DNA of 50,068 nucleotides, taken from the IMG/VR virus record IMGVR_UViG_3300013120_000266, positions 1 to 50,068 of that record; one strand, written 5' to 3'. The notes under the pieces are model-generated. The model was not told the DNA's origin. It saw only the letters and a program-made list of their open reading frames with translations, and did not search any database. Made by a program: the position numbers and the translations under genes. Of this stretch, positions 14,797-23,692 are shown one piece after another (within the stretch, counting starts at the first letter, position 1; each line of letters begins with the position of its first letter). The stretch comes from a virus.

Positions 14797-16194
14797 ATGG
14801 TTAAAATGGCCGTAAAAAAGTGTTTTTTGCACCCCAAACAGGCCCAGTTTCGGCGCCTCCGGGAGCGGATCTGCGGCTTCGTGGGCGGCCGCGGCGTAGG
14901 CAAGACCTACGTGGGATCAGTTGATGCCATTTTCAGCACGCCCGGCGGGATGCATGCCATGGCGGTCAGCCCAACTTATTCGGACGTGGAAGAGACCACG
15001 CTGCCCACTTTCATCCACGCCGCTGAGACCCTTGGCGTGTTACACCGCGTCCGTAGATCGCCCCCGCCGCGGGTCTGGTTCCGCGCGAGAGACGGCGGGA
15101 TCGCCGAGATAGTTTTCCGGTCCGGGGAAGAGCCTGAGCGGTTACGCGGTCCCACAAAGTGTCTGCTGTGGATCGATGAGGCGTCCGTCCAGGTCGAGGA
15201 AGTTTTCAAACTCGGCTTGCCAGTGTTGCGCGAACGCGGGCAGCCCGGTAGGCTGAGTATGACGTTTACCCCAAAGGGGCGTCGACACTGGACCTATTCT
15301 ACATTCTTCCGTCGCGTTGGTGAGGAAGAGATCCCGAGGCCCAACACGGCTCTCGTTCAGGCGCACACGAGCGAGAATCCGTTCCTTCCCGACGACTACG
15401 CCGCGACGATCGCCGAGTACTACTCGTCCGCGATGCGTGAGCAGGAGCTGGCCGGTAAGTTTGTCGACTTACTGGGGCTGATGTTTAAGCGTCACTGGTT
15501 CCAGCTGACAGATCACATTCCGACTGACGCCACCCGTATTCGTTATTGGGACAAAGCCGCCACGGAGGGCGCCGGGGCGTACTCGTGCGGCGTCCTGGCG
15601 TCCAGGACCCAACAGGGCAGGGTGACCGTGGAAGACGTCGTGCGAGGTCAATGGAGTTGGGAGAAGCGGAATCAGATCATGCTGCAGACTGCGGAGGCAG
15701 ACGCCGCGAAGTGGGGAAACGCGGTCATCATCTATTTTGAGCAGGAACCCGGATCCGGCGGCAAGGAGTCGGCACAACAGACAATCCGTATGTTGTCGCG
15801 GTTTCCTGCCTACCGCGACATCGTGAGCGGGAAAGAATACCAGGTCAAGGACAAGCAAAAATTGCCCGGCGAGGCAAAAGTTGTCCGGGCTCGGCCATAT
15901 TCTGCGCAATGTGAGGCTGGGAACGTGTATCTCCGGCGAGCGCCGTGGGTTGGGGATTACCTCGACGAGTTGACAGCATTCCCGGAATACAGCTACGCCG
16001 ACCAGGTGGATGCTAGCAGCGGCGCCTACAACAAGTTGGCGGACCGGTCCGGTTACTGGAATGAGCCACCATCTGCAATGAGACCTGACCCTGTGGACGC
16101 TGGTGAGCGGTTTGGCATCCATTTTGAACGACACGAGGACGTAGGCCGGGATACCGGCGGGAGGCGAGAAGTGCCTTGGGAGAGACACCGATAA
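14797..16194 (+). CDS. terL: Terminase large subunit (ATPase/nuclease)
   Basis: This 465-aa protein has the complete motor-nuclease layout. Walker A GGRGVGKT is at about residues 30-37 and Walker B LLWIDEAS at about 123-130, followed by a coupling motif in LSMTFTPKG. The C-terminal RNase-H-like nuclease has acidic sites in YWDKAATEG, YFEQEPGSGGKES and DQVDASSGAY. It cuts concatemeric DNA and pumps it into the prohead through the portal. The Walker A arrangement and the YWDKA nuclease strand are typical of large terminases of siphoviruses and Mu-like heads. The start at 14797 has no strong Shine-Dalgarno; the ATG at 14806 is an alternative. Confidence 0.95.
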   Translation: MVKMAVKKCFLHPKQAQFRRLRERICGFVGGRGVGKTYVGSVDAIFSTPGGMHAMAVSPTYSDVEETTLPTFIHAAETLGVLHRVRRSPPPRVWFRARDGGIAEIVFRSGEEPERLRGPTKCLLWIDEASVQVEEVFKLGLPVLRERGQPGRLSMTFTPKGRRHWTYSTFFRRVGEEEIPRPNTALVQAHTSENPFLPDDYAATIAEYYSSAMREQELAGKFVDLLGLMFKRHWFQLTDHIPTDATRIRYWDKAATEGAGAYSCGVLASRTQQGRVTVEDVVRGQWSWEKRNQIMLQTAEADAAKWGNAVIIYFEQEPGSGGKESAQQTIRMLSRFPAYRDIVSGKEYQVKDKQKLPGEAKVVRARPYSAQCEAGNVYLRRAPWVGDYLDELTAFPEYSYADQVDASSGAYNKLADRSGYWNEPPSAMRPDPVDAGERFGIHFERHEDVGRDTGGRREVPWERHR

Positions 16195-16267
16195 GACCAG
16201 TTTCATTTGCACTAAGATCCTTACAGGAGAATAGATGCCTTGTGGTTCTGTTCACCGCGTTAGCGTG

Positions 16268-16273
16268 TATAAT
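16268..16273 (+). promoter_or_regulatory. Perfect -10 box (TATAAT), weak -35
   Basis: TATAAT at 16268-16273 lies 55-60 bp upstream of the ATG at 16328. No good -35 hexamer is present at 16-18 bp. If used, it would exclude the upstream ATG at 16235 as a start and supports the choice of 16328 for the following gene. Confidence 0.3.
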
Positions 16274-16327
16274 ATGTGCATCAGGAACGTTTGGCCCGTT
16301 TGCAATCTAAAGCACAAGGGGATGGCG

Positions 16328-17293
16328 ATGAGCGAGAAACTGACAGCACTTGAGACAGCACTTGAGGAAACAGCACTTGAGGAAGAGGCTCGACAGTGGA
16401 CCGAGAAACCCGGTTTGCTAAACCCGGACAGCCCGCTAGCCTACAGTACAAGCGCCAGGGCGATGCGGTATGCCGCGGAGTTTATGCACGACGAGTGGTT
16501 TCAGTTGCCAAAGACTCGGGAATGGTGCGACATGACGACAGCCGTCATGCACATGACTCGGCAATTGCGGCGTCTTGCGGCCCATTACTACGTAACCGCT
16601 GGACGCGAGATCGAGCGTGTACGAGAGATTAAAGTGGAAGAAATTGAGGCCGAAATTGCAGCCGAATTTGAGCCAGACGAAGAGCCTGAGGTGTTGGCGT
16701 ACTTCGACGATTCCGGCGCCATATTGCCTCCTGGCGTGTGTAGCGTCAACGCGATTCCGGAAGGCACGAAAGATAAGCCGCCAGTCGTGTGTGATCCGGC
16801 GAAGCACATCCGCGGCATATGTGATTGCGACGACTGCGACCACCAGGTGTGTGGAACCGCTGACCAGTGCGTAAACCCGCAAGCTGACGACAGCTATCAT
16901 GTCGAGGAGGTGATCACGACGAGATCAGCAGGACCTGAGCAACCTGCTGTTGACGTAAAATTAACCGGGATTTATGCGGCCACGGACGAGAAGTCACGGC
17001 TGCTTGCCGATATTGAACGACTGCAAGGCGCGGCCGCGGAGTCTGCGATACATAACTCCCGAAAAGACAGGATCGCCAGAGAGGAGGCAGCACGAAGTCG
17101 AGATATGGCGAGGTCTGAGATATATGCAATAAACGGGCACATACACAACCTCCGCGAGGCCGCTAAAGGCTGCCCACGGTGCACGATCAGCAACGATAAC
17201 ACATTGAGCCATTGTCAGGCGTGTAAGGACGCCATCGCAGTCAAGAGCCGTTGCCTGTTTAATATCGAAGCCGAGCAACTGGGAATCAGATAA
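16328..17293 (+). CDS. Cys-rich coiled-coil hypothetical protein
   Basis: I choose the ATG at 16328 (product MSEKLTAL, 321 aa), with AAGGGG about 6 nt upstream. The ATG at 16235 also has an AGGAGA site but adds a 31-residue extension of unusual composition. The N-terminus holds a short internal repeat (ETALEETALEEE). The centre has a Cys cluster (GICDCDDCDHQVCGTADQC), and the C-terminus has a helical segment followed by two CxxC pairs (CPRC, CQAC). Two zinc sites are likely. No family is recognised. Confidence 0.6.
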   Translation: MSEKLTALETALEETALEEEARQWTEKPGLLNPDSPLAYSTSARAMRYAAEFMHDEWFQLPKTREWCDMTTAVMHMTRQLRRLAAHYYVTAGREIERVREIKVEEIEAEIAAEFEPDEEPEVLAYFDDSGAILPPGVCSVNAIPEGTKDKPPVVCDPAKHIRGICDCDDCDHQVCGTADQCVNPQADDSYHVEEVITTRSAGPEQPAVDVKLTGIYAATDEKSRLLADIERLQGAAAESAIHNSRKDRIAREEAARSRDMARSEIYAINGHIHNLREAAKGCPRCTISNDNTLSHCQACKDAIAVKSRCLFNIEAEQLGIR

Positions 17294-17412
17294 CCATGGC
17301 AGACATTCGCGAATGCATCGCATGTTCGGGCGCTACCTGAAAAGGAGGCAGTTGAGGCGAGTATCTGAGAGACGAACGTTTGTAATCCATTTCCGAGTGA
17401 AGGAACGAAACC

Positions 17413-18426
17413 ATGACATTGAAAAAAATTCTAATGATGGGCTTCGCGCCCTTCTGTGTTTTGGGATTCGCATGCGACGACGGCTGTAGCAAACACTCAC
17501 ACGGCGCCGAACAATCCGCCAACGCCGTGCAGACCGCCGACTTAGCTCCCGAGAACATAGCAGCACATCTACAATCTTGTTGCGTTACGCTCAAGGCTGG
17601 TAGCGCAGAGGGCTCTGGAACGATCTTCCTTCGGAGCGTTGAAGGCCAGTCTGTCGTCTTCATTTTGACGGCCCACCATGTTGTTGAGGGCCTGCGCAGG
17701 ACAAAAAAGGTAATCAATGACAAGGGAGACTCGAAGACTCAGATCTCATATGGCGATGCGCACGTGGTTCAGGAATGGCTCGACCAGGAGACCGGTGAAC
17801 GTGTCGGCGAGACAAAAGTTCTGTCAAAAATCCTTACCGTCGACGCCAAGAGAGATATTGCGCTTCTCGAAGTCAAAGCGAAGGGATGGAAAAATGTCTC
17901 GATGCAGTTCAGCCAAGAGGAAAAGTTCATTGGAGCGGGCACGGCGATTATCCACTGCGGCTCGCCCGGCGGTCAGTCCATGGGTGCGGGAAGTGTGCTC
18001 TTCGGCAATGTCGCAAGGGTTGGCTGCCGCATCCCCGAGTTCGGCCCCTTCCCCTTCGACCAACTCGCCTGTCCAGCCCTCGGAGGATCCTCCGGCGGAA
18101 TGGTCGTCCGACGAACAGGATCGGAAGCCGGCCGATGGGTCGGAATGATTACGCTTGGTCTACGCGGCGCCGACTCGTTCCACTGGATGGTCCCTATCAG
18201 GGTGTTGCGAGATTGGGCAGAAGAAGTGGACGTCGAGTGGTTGCTCGCCGACGACGGTAAGACGACGCGGGATGACATCAACAAGATTCCGCTGGAGAAC
18301 TCAAAGACCGGTTTCGACAGGAATTCCAAATACTCAGCACCGTCCTTCGTGCCGCCCCATCCTGGCGAACCATCAAGGCCGGAGTATCACCGGCTGATTC
18401 GCGGATCATTGAAGCCGCCTTGCTAG
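17413..18426 (+). CDS. Secreted or lipid-anchored trypsin-like serine protease
   Basis: This 337-aa protein starts with a signal peptide (KKILMMGFAPFCVLGFAC) that could be a lipoprotein signal with Cys21 as anchor, although the lipobox is imperfect. A chymotrypsin-fold domain follows with an intact triad: His in LTAHHVVEG (residue 89), Asp in KRDIALLEV (148) and Ser in GGSSGGMVV (227). The C-terminal 60 residues are polar and Pro-rich. GAAGGAA precedes the ATG. It is the second trypsin-like protease in the window, not closely similar to the one at 4704 outside the catalytic motifs. An exported protease on a phage could modify host surface proteins after infection or block superinfection. Confidence 0.75.
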   Translation: MTLKKILMMGFAPFCVLGFACDDGCSKHSHGAEQSANAVQTADLAPENIAAHLQSCCVTLKAGSAEGSGTIFLRSVEGQSVVFILTAHHVVEGLRRTKKVINDKGDSKTQISYGDAHVVQEWLDQETGERVGETKVLSKILTVDAKRDIALLEVKAKGWKNVSMQFSQEEKFIGAGTAIIHCGSPGGQSMGAGSVLFGNVARVGCRIPEFGPFPFDQLACPALGGSSGGMVVRRTGSEAGRWVGMITLGLRGADSFHWMVPIRVLRDWAEEVDVEWLLADDGKTTRDDINKIPLENSKTGFDRNSKYSAPSFVPPHPGEPSRPEYHRLIRGSLKPPC

Positions 18427-18472
18427 TGCGGCGAACCGTTTACGGCAAGAAGTGTTGTTTTAAGGCCAGGAA

Positions 18473-19708
18473 ATGTCAAGACTAGCAAAACTCGCCGCTG
18501 CGGCAGCAGAGAGGGCCGCTCAACGGGCCGCACGAAGAGCGTTTGCGCAGTCCCCGATCGGGCAAGTCGAGCAGGGATTGCGGCGCCTACGTGCATCTAG
18601 CGGAGCCCAGCGTCAATTAGTGCAATCGGTACAGTCTGCTACAGGCGCTGGGATTCTCGGCGACATAGAGAGGGCCGGCGGAGTCGAGCGGTATGCCATG
18701 GGGTTGGCAGCGCAGGTCGCCCTCAGGACACTGCTCGGCTCCTTAGGTCCGCTCGGTATGGTTTTTCAGACTCTTGCTGAAGCTCAGATGCGCGGTCGCC
18801 AGGTCGAACGTCAAGTTGAAGTCGCGACGAGGTTTCTACAGGCTATGGGATATGATGTCCGGAAGGCCGCCGGAACGATGCGCAGCGCTATGAGGACGCT
18901 AGAGACCAGTCAAAGTCGGAAAGACAAAGACATCGCGAAGGCACTGCGCGGTCTTGCTAAAGAACACGCCAAACAGGAGAAGCAAGAGAAGCGGCGTGCA
19001 TCCCGTGTGAATCGAGCCAGGGCAAAACTGCGTACTGCACGGCCGGGCACGAAGCCCCACAGGGACGCGATCGCAACCCTGGAACAAGAGGGGATTATCC
19101 CCGAGATTTGGCCGGAAGAGCAGGTTATTCCGACCAGGGCTCGCGGCGCCCCACAGCCCGGCGAAGGTATCCTGGAGAAGGAGATTGAGACACCGGGAAG
19201 TAGTAACGTGTTCTCGATCGCCTTCCAGCGCGAAAGTAGATACAACGGTGTAATGTTTGTGACGTTCAAGGCGTGGGCGCCAGGGATGAAGGGTGCAAAG
19301 CGGGCTCATATTCGCGGGCCGATGTATGGCTATTATGGCGTCCCTACAGCCCGTTGGGCGAAGTTCAAGCGAGAGATAGGATCGTCCGGTAAGGGCGCTG
19401 GGAAGGCCGTCTGGGATCATCTGCGCACCAGGGGTAGTCGATACGAACACCAATTCTCGTATCGGTTGCAGCAAGGCGCCTTGTTTGCCAATGTGCCTGG
19501 TTCGCCAATGCCGGACGATATCCCGGTCCCACCGGGTGGAGTGTACATTCCGCGAAAGGCGACAGCCAAGGGATTTAAGACCCGCCATTTGCCGATGCAG
19601 GGGCCAGGTGGTCGGATGCGAGGTCGATCGGGCGTGATGCGCAGTACGTTGCCAGAAGTCGAATTCCGAGCGAGACCAAACACGGGGGCAGCCTCGAGGG
19701 AGACGTGA
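18473..19708 (+). CDS. KTSC-domain protein, possible minor head/tail protein
   Basis: This 411-aa, strongly basic protein begins with an Ala/Arg-rich helix (LAAAAAERAAQRAARRAFAQ). A hydrophobic stretch (LAAQVALRTLLGSLGPLGMV) and a coiled-coil segment follow. Residues 245-330 resemble an expanded KTSC domain: SSNVFSIAFQRES, then YGYYGVPTARWAKF and SSGKGAGKAVWDHLR. KTSC is a small beta-rich domain found in phages and beside lysyl-tRNA synthetase, with unknown chemistry. The basic composition fits DNA binding or a virion interior protein. AGGAA precedes the ATG. Confidence 0.6.
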   Translation: MSRLAKLAAAAAERAAQRAARRAFAQSPIGQVEQGLRRLRASSGAQRQLVQSVQSATGAGILGDIERAGGVERYAMGLAAQVALRTLLGSLGPLGMVFQTLAEAQMRGRQVERQVEVATRFLQAMGYDVRKAAGTMRSAMRTLETSQSRKDKDIAKALRGLAKEHAKQEKQEKRRASRVNRARAKLRTARPGTKPHRDAIATLEQEGIIPEIWPEEQVIPTRARGAPQPGEGILEKEIETPGSSNVFSIAFQRESRYNGVMFVTFKAWAPGMKGAKRAHIRGPMYGYYGVPTARWAKFKREIGSSGKGAGKAVWDHLRTRGSRYEHQFSYRLQQGALFANVPGSPMPDDIPVPPGGVYIPRKATAKGFKTRHLPMQGPGGRMRGRSGVMRSTLPEVEFRARPNTGAASRET

Positions 19709-19770
19709 GATGACTAGACCAACCTTGGATGTCCCGAGATCACTGGACGCCGAAAAAGAAGGATGACGCA

Positions 19771-20145
19771 ATGCCAAAACTCATGGCATACTCGACGCGG
19801 TTTCGTCGCGGACAAGGCTGGACCGCTTTGTTTCGCGCTCGATTACCGAGCGGTTCGTATATCACACCAGATACGATATCCACCGTTAACTGCAAGGTGC
19901 AGTACCAAGACGGAACTGAAACGTACGATACCAACTTGACGGTTGCAAATGTTGTCAAGAGCGACCTTGTTACGGATGACGCGAGGTGGACGAAGGATTC
20001 TACTGGCTACAATTTCTTGCATGAGGTGCCAGCTTCCGCGTTTGACGCAGCCGGTTACGTGTGCGTCGAGTTTATGTTTACTCCAGTGGCTGGCCAAACT
20101 TTCATTGTGGCGTACAATGGGCCAGTTTTTAGTAAATTAACATGA
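19771..20145 (+). CDS. Small beta-rich protein, tail-associated candidate
   Basis: The ATG at 19771 has an AGAAGGA site 7 nt upstream (product MPKLMAYSTRF, 124 aa). The protein is made of alternating beta-strands (TISTVNCKVQYQDGTETYD) without enzyme motifs, like an immunoglobulin-like or fibre-adaptor domain. An 18-codon frame at 19710-19766 ends just before this start and could act as a leader peptide. It heads a run of beta-rich genes up to 23.7 kb, so a tail or surface-structure role is likely. Confidence 0.55.
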   Translation: MPKLMAYSTRFRRGQGWTALFRARLPSGSYITPDTISTVNCKVQYQDGTETYDTNLTVANVVKSDLVTDDARWTKDSTGYNFLHEVPASAFDAAGYVCVEFMFTPVAGQTFIVAYNGPVFSKLT

Positions 20146-20180
20146 TCGCAAAAGGCGTTCTATAAAGAAATGGAATAATC

Positions 20181-20762
20181 ATGACGCTTTTAGACTCAAC
20201 AGCATGGTCTGCGGCCGAAAAGCAGAACCTCGAAATGAACACGTCCGGCAGCGGCTACAGAAAGATCGCCACCTTTTCGCCGCCCGCCGACACTGCTTGG
20301 TGTGTAGTCGGCTGCGTGTTGGCCGCCGCCGTTGAAAAAACAGACGAAGCGACGCTGATTGCCAACATCGAGTCGCTCTCGCAAGTAACCTCCGTCCATG
20401 ACCCGCGAGTGTGGCTTGACGCGCCTGCCAGCATCGAAGACGCCGCGAAGGAATTGAGATTGCACGTCAATGCCAACGAATCGGGCAATCAAGGCTTTGG
20501 CGGGGATGTGTGGGGATATAGCCGCAAATTCAGTGAGAATATACTGCTGACATCATACCTAGGAAAGGCGATGTTTGTGCTCGCGCTACGAGTTCCTGCT
20601 GACCTCGACGCTGCTGCTATTACCGCCTTGGAGACCGCAATCACTGGAGTAACTGGGATTTTAAGCACCGAGCACCTCGTTGGTGGATTAGTGCCCGCCA
20701 ACTCCAGCAGCGTGAGTCTAAGCGTAGAGATCCGATTCCGCATTGATGACATTTCAACGTAA
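20181..20762 (+). CDS. Hypothetical protein, 193 aa, in the beta-rich cluster
   Basis: No family is recognised. The protein begins MTLLDSTAWSAAEKQNL. Its central part is Ala/Val-rich and mixed alpha/beta, and it ends in beta-strands (SSSVSLSVEIRFRIDD). The Shine-Dalgarno is weak. Its position between two beta-rich genes suggests a virion accessory protein. Confidence 0.55.
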   Translation: MTLLDSTAWSAAEKQNLEMNTSGSGYRKIATFSPPADTAWCVVGCVLAAAVEKTDEATLIANIESLSQVTSVHDPRVWLDAPASIEDAAKELRLHVNANESGNQGFGGDVWGYSRKFSENILLTSYLGKAMFVLALRVPADLDAAAITALETAITGVTGILSTEHLVGGLVPANSSSVSLSVEIRFRIDDIST

Positions 20763-20769
20763 CTGAACC

Positions 20770-22182
20770 ATGACGACGAAGTATTACCGATCCAACAACT
20801 CTGATTGGAACACGGACGCCAACTGGTCAACAACCAGTGGCGGCGGCGCGGATACTACGTTTCCAACGGCCGGCGATGACGCAATCTTCGACGACAACAG
20901 CGGCAACTGCACTCTGGACTTAGCTGCCGCTTGCGACAAGATCACCATTGGCACAGTCGGGGCTCTCTACACTGGCACGCTAGACGCCGCCACTTACGAC
21001 GTTACCATCGGCACGGGTGGCTTGGACTGCACCTATGGCGGCTCGGCTACGCTCGACTTGGGCAGCGGGACTTGGACTTGTAGCGGGGATTGGGACTCTC
21101 AGGATTTAGGGACGCTAACACCTGGCACATCGCGCGTCAAACTAACTGGTTTGACAAAAAACGTCCGCACTCACGGCACTAACGGCCCGCTGTATGAGTT
21201 GGAAATAACAGGATCTTACACACACACAGACTCCTCCAGCTATCTCGCGATCACTAGCGGCCTCTATGTGTCGGGTTCGTTGATTAACAGCGACACAATC
21301 TATGCCACGAATGCCGACGTTCAAAACACTGGATCGATCACCGGCGCGGCCAAGATACAATTGGGGTATTTAACCAATTCGTCTAACATCAGCGTTCAGT
21401 CTGGCACGCTCTCTGTTCCACTAGACGTACAGTGGGGAAGTACAATCTGCGCGGCGACATACGGGGGTGCTGTGACATTTTCGTGCAGTTCGTCTTTGAC
21501 TCGCACTAGCACATGGGGAGCGGGTACGTACACCTTTGAGGATGTTTTTGCTGTTGATGAAGCACATCCAACGGGGACATACGTAATGGACCTGGCCACC
21601 AACAATCCGGATATGGCGTTCCAGGGCAACGTGACAATATCAGAGTCAGGCGGCGGAACAGTTACCTGGACCAAAGGCACGGGCACAATCACGCTCTCGG
21701 GCTCGTCGAACCAAACCATTACTACCCTCAACAAGCCCCTCGAAGATATCGTCATCGACAAGACTGCGGGCGACATACAGCTTGCTGACGGCCTGACTAC
21801 TGAATCCTTCACTGGCACATCTACAGGCACGGGCGACTTCGACCCCAACGAACAGACACTCACCATCGGCGGCAACTGTTCCTGGGCTGCGGCGTTCACG
21901 ATGGAGGGCAGCGCCGACCATATGAATGGCAGCGACTGGCAGGTGACGGGCAACTTTACTGCGAATGGACAATCGTTGTCCGCTACTGCTGGCTGGGATT
22001 TAGACGTTACAGGAACGGCCGTGGCGTCTGGTACGGGCGATGTTGAATATTGCACAGCAGGCGGAACGGAGATAGACGCGAGCGCTGGGCCATGGACGGA
22101 TAACGGGAATAATACTAACTGGAATTTTGGGGCCGCGGGTGGCCGGATTAATGTAATGGTTGGCGGTGGAATTTTTGGTTGA
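20770..22182 (+). CDS. Adhesin-like beta-solenoid tail protein
   Basis: This 470-aa protein is Thr/Gly/Ser/Asp-rich with short beta repeats throughout. The N-terminus (SDWNTDANWSTTSGGGADT, then AGDDAIFDD) matches the NWS...GDDAxFD pattern common in bacterial surface adhesins with beta-solenoid folds. Repeated units such as TLDLGSGTWTCSGDW and TLTIGGNCSW follow. It ends in a Gly-rich tail. No catalytic motif is visible. It is probably part of a tail fibre or capsid-surface filament that contacts glycans. Confidence 0.6.
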   Translation: MTTKYYRSNNSDWNTDANWSTTSGGGADTTFPTAGDDAIFDDNSGNCTLDLAAACDKITIGTVGALYTGTLDAATYDVTIGTGGLDCTYGGSATLDLGSGTWTCSGDWDSQDLGTLTPGTSRVKLTGLTKNVRTHGTNGPLYELEITGSYTHTDSSSYLAITSGLYVSGSLINSDTIYATNADVQNTGSITGAAKIQLGYLTNSSNISVQSGTLSVPLDVQWGSTICAATYGGAVTFSCSSSLTRTSTWGAGTYTFEDVFAVDEAHPTGTYVMDLATNNPDMAFQGNVTISESGGGTVTWTKGTGTITLSGSSNQTITTLNKPLEDIVIDKTAGDIQLADGLTTESFTGTSTGTGDFDPNEQTLTIGGNCSWAAAFTMEGSADHMNGSDWQVTGNFTANGQSLSATAGWDLDVTGTAVASGTGDVEYCTAGGTEIDASAGPWTDNGNNTNWNFGAAGGRINVMVGGGIFG

Positions 22183-22206
22183 CGGAAAGAATAAAGGAAC
22201 GCAAAA

Positions 22207-23520
22207 ATGGTGCAGCCAACTCCAGATGGCCTGACACTAAACGCCGGTTCGGGCGGAAGTGATCTGTACGGGGACACAATCGGCACGCAGTTTGCCGAAG
22301 GCGTTCTGCTGTGTTACTCCACAGGCGACGGGTCTGCCAATTTTGTGCAGGACGACACTGGTTTGCCAATAGTACCAGCTACCGGCGCCACGTTTCAGTT
22401 GGCGGCCGGAACCGCAGCCATCGGAAAGCTTGCTGCGAATAGCGGTGTGGATATTGGAGACGTTGATGTTATATCCATACCAGCTACTGCGACCGAAGCT
22501 GCGGCCTTGCCGTCTGTGTTCATGGTTGTAGCTGGAGACGATGGAACAGACACGCATCCGTTGCAGACAAATGCCGTGGGCGATCTCAAGGTAACTCTTG
22601 ACAGTGAGACAGTGGCAGTCACGCAAAGCGGTGCGTGGAACGTCACGAACATCAGCGGCACGGTGAGTCTGCCGACGGGAGCTGCGACCGAAGCCACCTT
22701 AAATACCCTGGACGGAAAAGTAACCGCATGCAATACGGGTGCGGTCGTCATTTCGTCCGGGACCGTCACAACAGTCTCTGCAGTCACGGCCATCACTAAT
22801 GCACTTCCTGCTGGCGACAACAACATTGGCAATGTAGATGTCGTTACGCTCCCGGCTGGCAACCTGGGCATGCAAGCCATGTCTGCGTCTTTATCAACTG
22901 TGCCGGCGTCCGATATTACAGACGCCACCTACATTGGGGATATCAAATTTGGCGAAAGCTTACCGGCTGGCACAAGCGCCATTGGGACCGTTACGGCTGT
23001 TGGCGCCGCGGCGGAAGACGCGGCAACCTCCGGGAATCCTGTGCTGTTGGCAGGTCGGTATGACTCAAGTGAGCGTACCACTGAAACTGGTGACGTTACG
23101 ACACTGGCAGCATCCGCCCAGGGCTGGATGATGGTCGGTAATCAGTCGTCTTATCTGTTCGATGGAGCCGTGCGGTGTGAAGTCAAGCGTGCGTCTGGCG
23201 TGGCTGCAACTGGAACCGTCGAGATGATACCGGCAGCCGCCGGCAAAAAAGCCAGGATCTTGGCTCTTACACTCATTCCGACATCAACAACTGTAACGAA
23301 TGTTTACGTCGCCTCCACAACAGATACCGATATGCTCGGGAATGCGGCCAACCCGATCCCGCTATCAACTGCAGTCGCCGGAAATGATATGCCGGGCTTT
23401 GTTTTGCCGTACAATCAGGGCGGATGGATGCAATGCAGCACAGCCAATGAGGCCATTAACGTGATACTTTCCGCTGCGCAAGACGTTATTTGGTCTGCGA
23501 CTTGGATTGAGGTTAACTGA
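22207..23520 (+). CDS. Tail structural/fibre protein with LPAG repeats
   Basis: An AAAGGAA site precedes the ATG at 22207. The 437-aa product has several LPAG/DVxxLP-type repeats (LPAGDNNIGNVDVVTLPAG; ATEATLNTLDG) seen in phage tail fibres. Its C-terminal 140 residues look like a compact beta-sandwich. Composition is Ala/Thr/Val/Gly-rich. The gene ends 1 nt before a small ORF. Confidence 0.6.
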   Translation: MVQPTPDGLTLNAGSGGSDLYGDTIGTQFAEGVLLCYSTGDGSANFVQDDTGLPIVPATGATFQLAAGTAAIGKLAANSGVDIGDVDVISIPATATEAAALPSVFMVVAGDDGTDTHPLQTNAVGDLKVTLDSETVAVTQSGAWNVTNISGTVSLPTGAATEATLNTLDGKVTACNTGAVVISSGTVTTVSAVTAITNALPAGDNNIGNVDVVTLPAGNLGMQAMSASLSTVPASDITDATYIGDIKFGESLPAGTSAIGTVTAVGAAAEDAATSGNPVLLAGRYDSSERTTETGDVTTLAASAQGWMMVGNQSSYLFDGAVRCEVKRASGVAATGTVEMIPAAAGKKARILALTLIPTSTTVTNVYVASTTDTDMLGNAANPIPLSTAVAGNDMPGFVLPYNQGGWMQCSTANEAINVILSAAQDVIWSATWIEVN

Positions 23521-23521
23521 C

Positions 23522-23680
23522 ATGCCGGCTGGATCTTGGCTGTTGAATCTCTTGTTTGGAGGCACTATTGCCGGGACAGGCATCGCCGCCGATACGTCGG
23601 AAGATGGCGATTCATTTCTTGCTGGAGCGGATGGAGCTGATAGCTTTCTTGCTGGAGCGGATGAAGCTGATAGCTATTGA
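23522..23680 (+). CDS. 52-aa micro-protein with 10-residue tandem repeat
   Basis: This frame starts 1 nt after the preceding stop (TGA-C-ATG) and ends just before the portal gene. The product has a hydrophobic, Gly-rich N-terminus (GSWLLNLLFGGTIAGTGIAA) followed by two copies of DSFLAGAD[GE]A and DSY. Comparable very short Gly-hydrophobic proteins occur between phage fibre and portal genes. Function unknown. Tight spacing on both sides supports it. Confidence 0.5.
   Translation: MPAGSWLLNLLFGGTIAGTGIAADTSEDGDSFLAGADGADSFLAGADEADSY
23615..23674 (+). repeat. Two tandem 30-bp units in the micro-protein gene
   Basis: Units at 23615-23644 and 23645-23674 are identical except for one base. The unit length is a multiple of three, so it codes for the repeated 10-residue motif and can expand or contract in frame by slippage. 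Confidence 0.8.
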
Positions 23681-23692
23681 TGATTGGAGAAA

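Noticed and set aside
17296-17340. 14-codon frame with CIACSG after the Cys-rich gene
   Set aside because: Too short, no Shine-Dalgarno and no other support.
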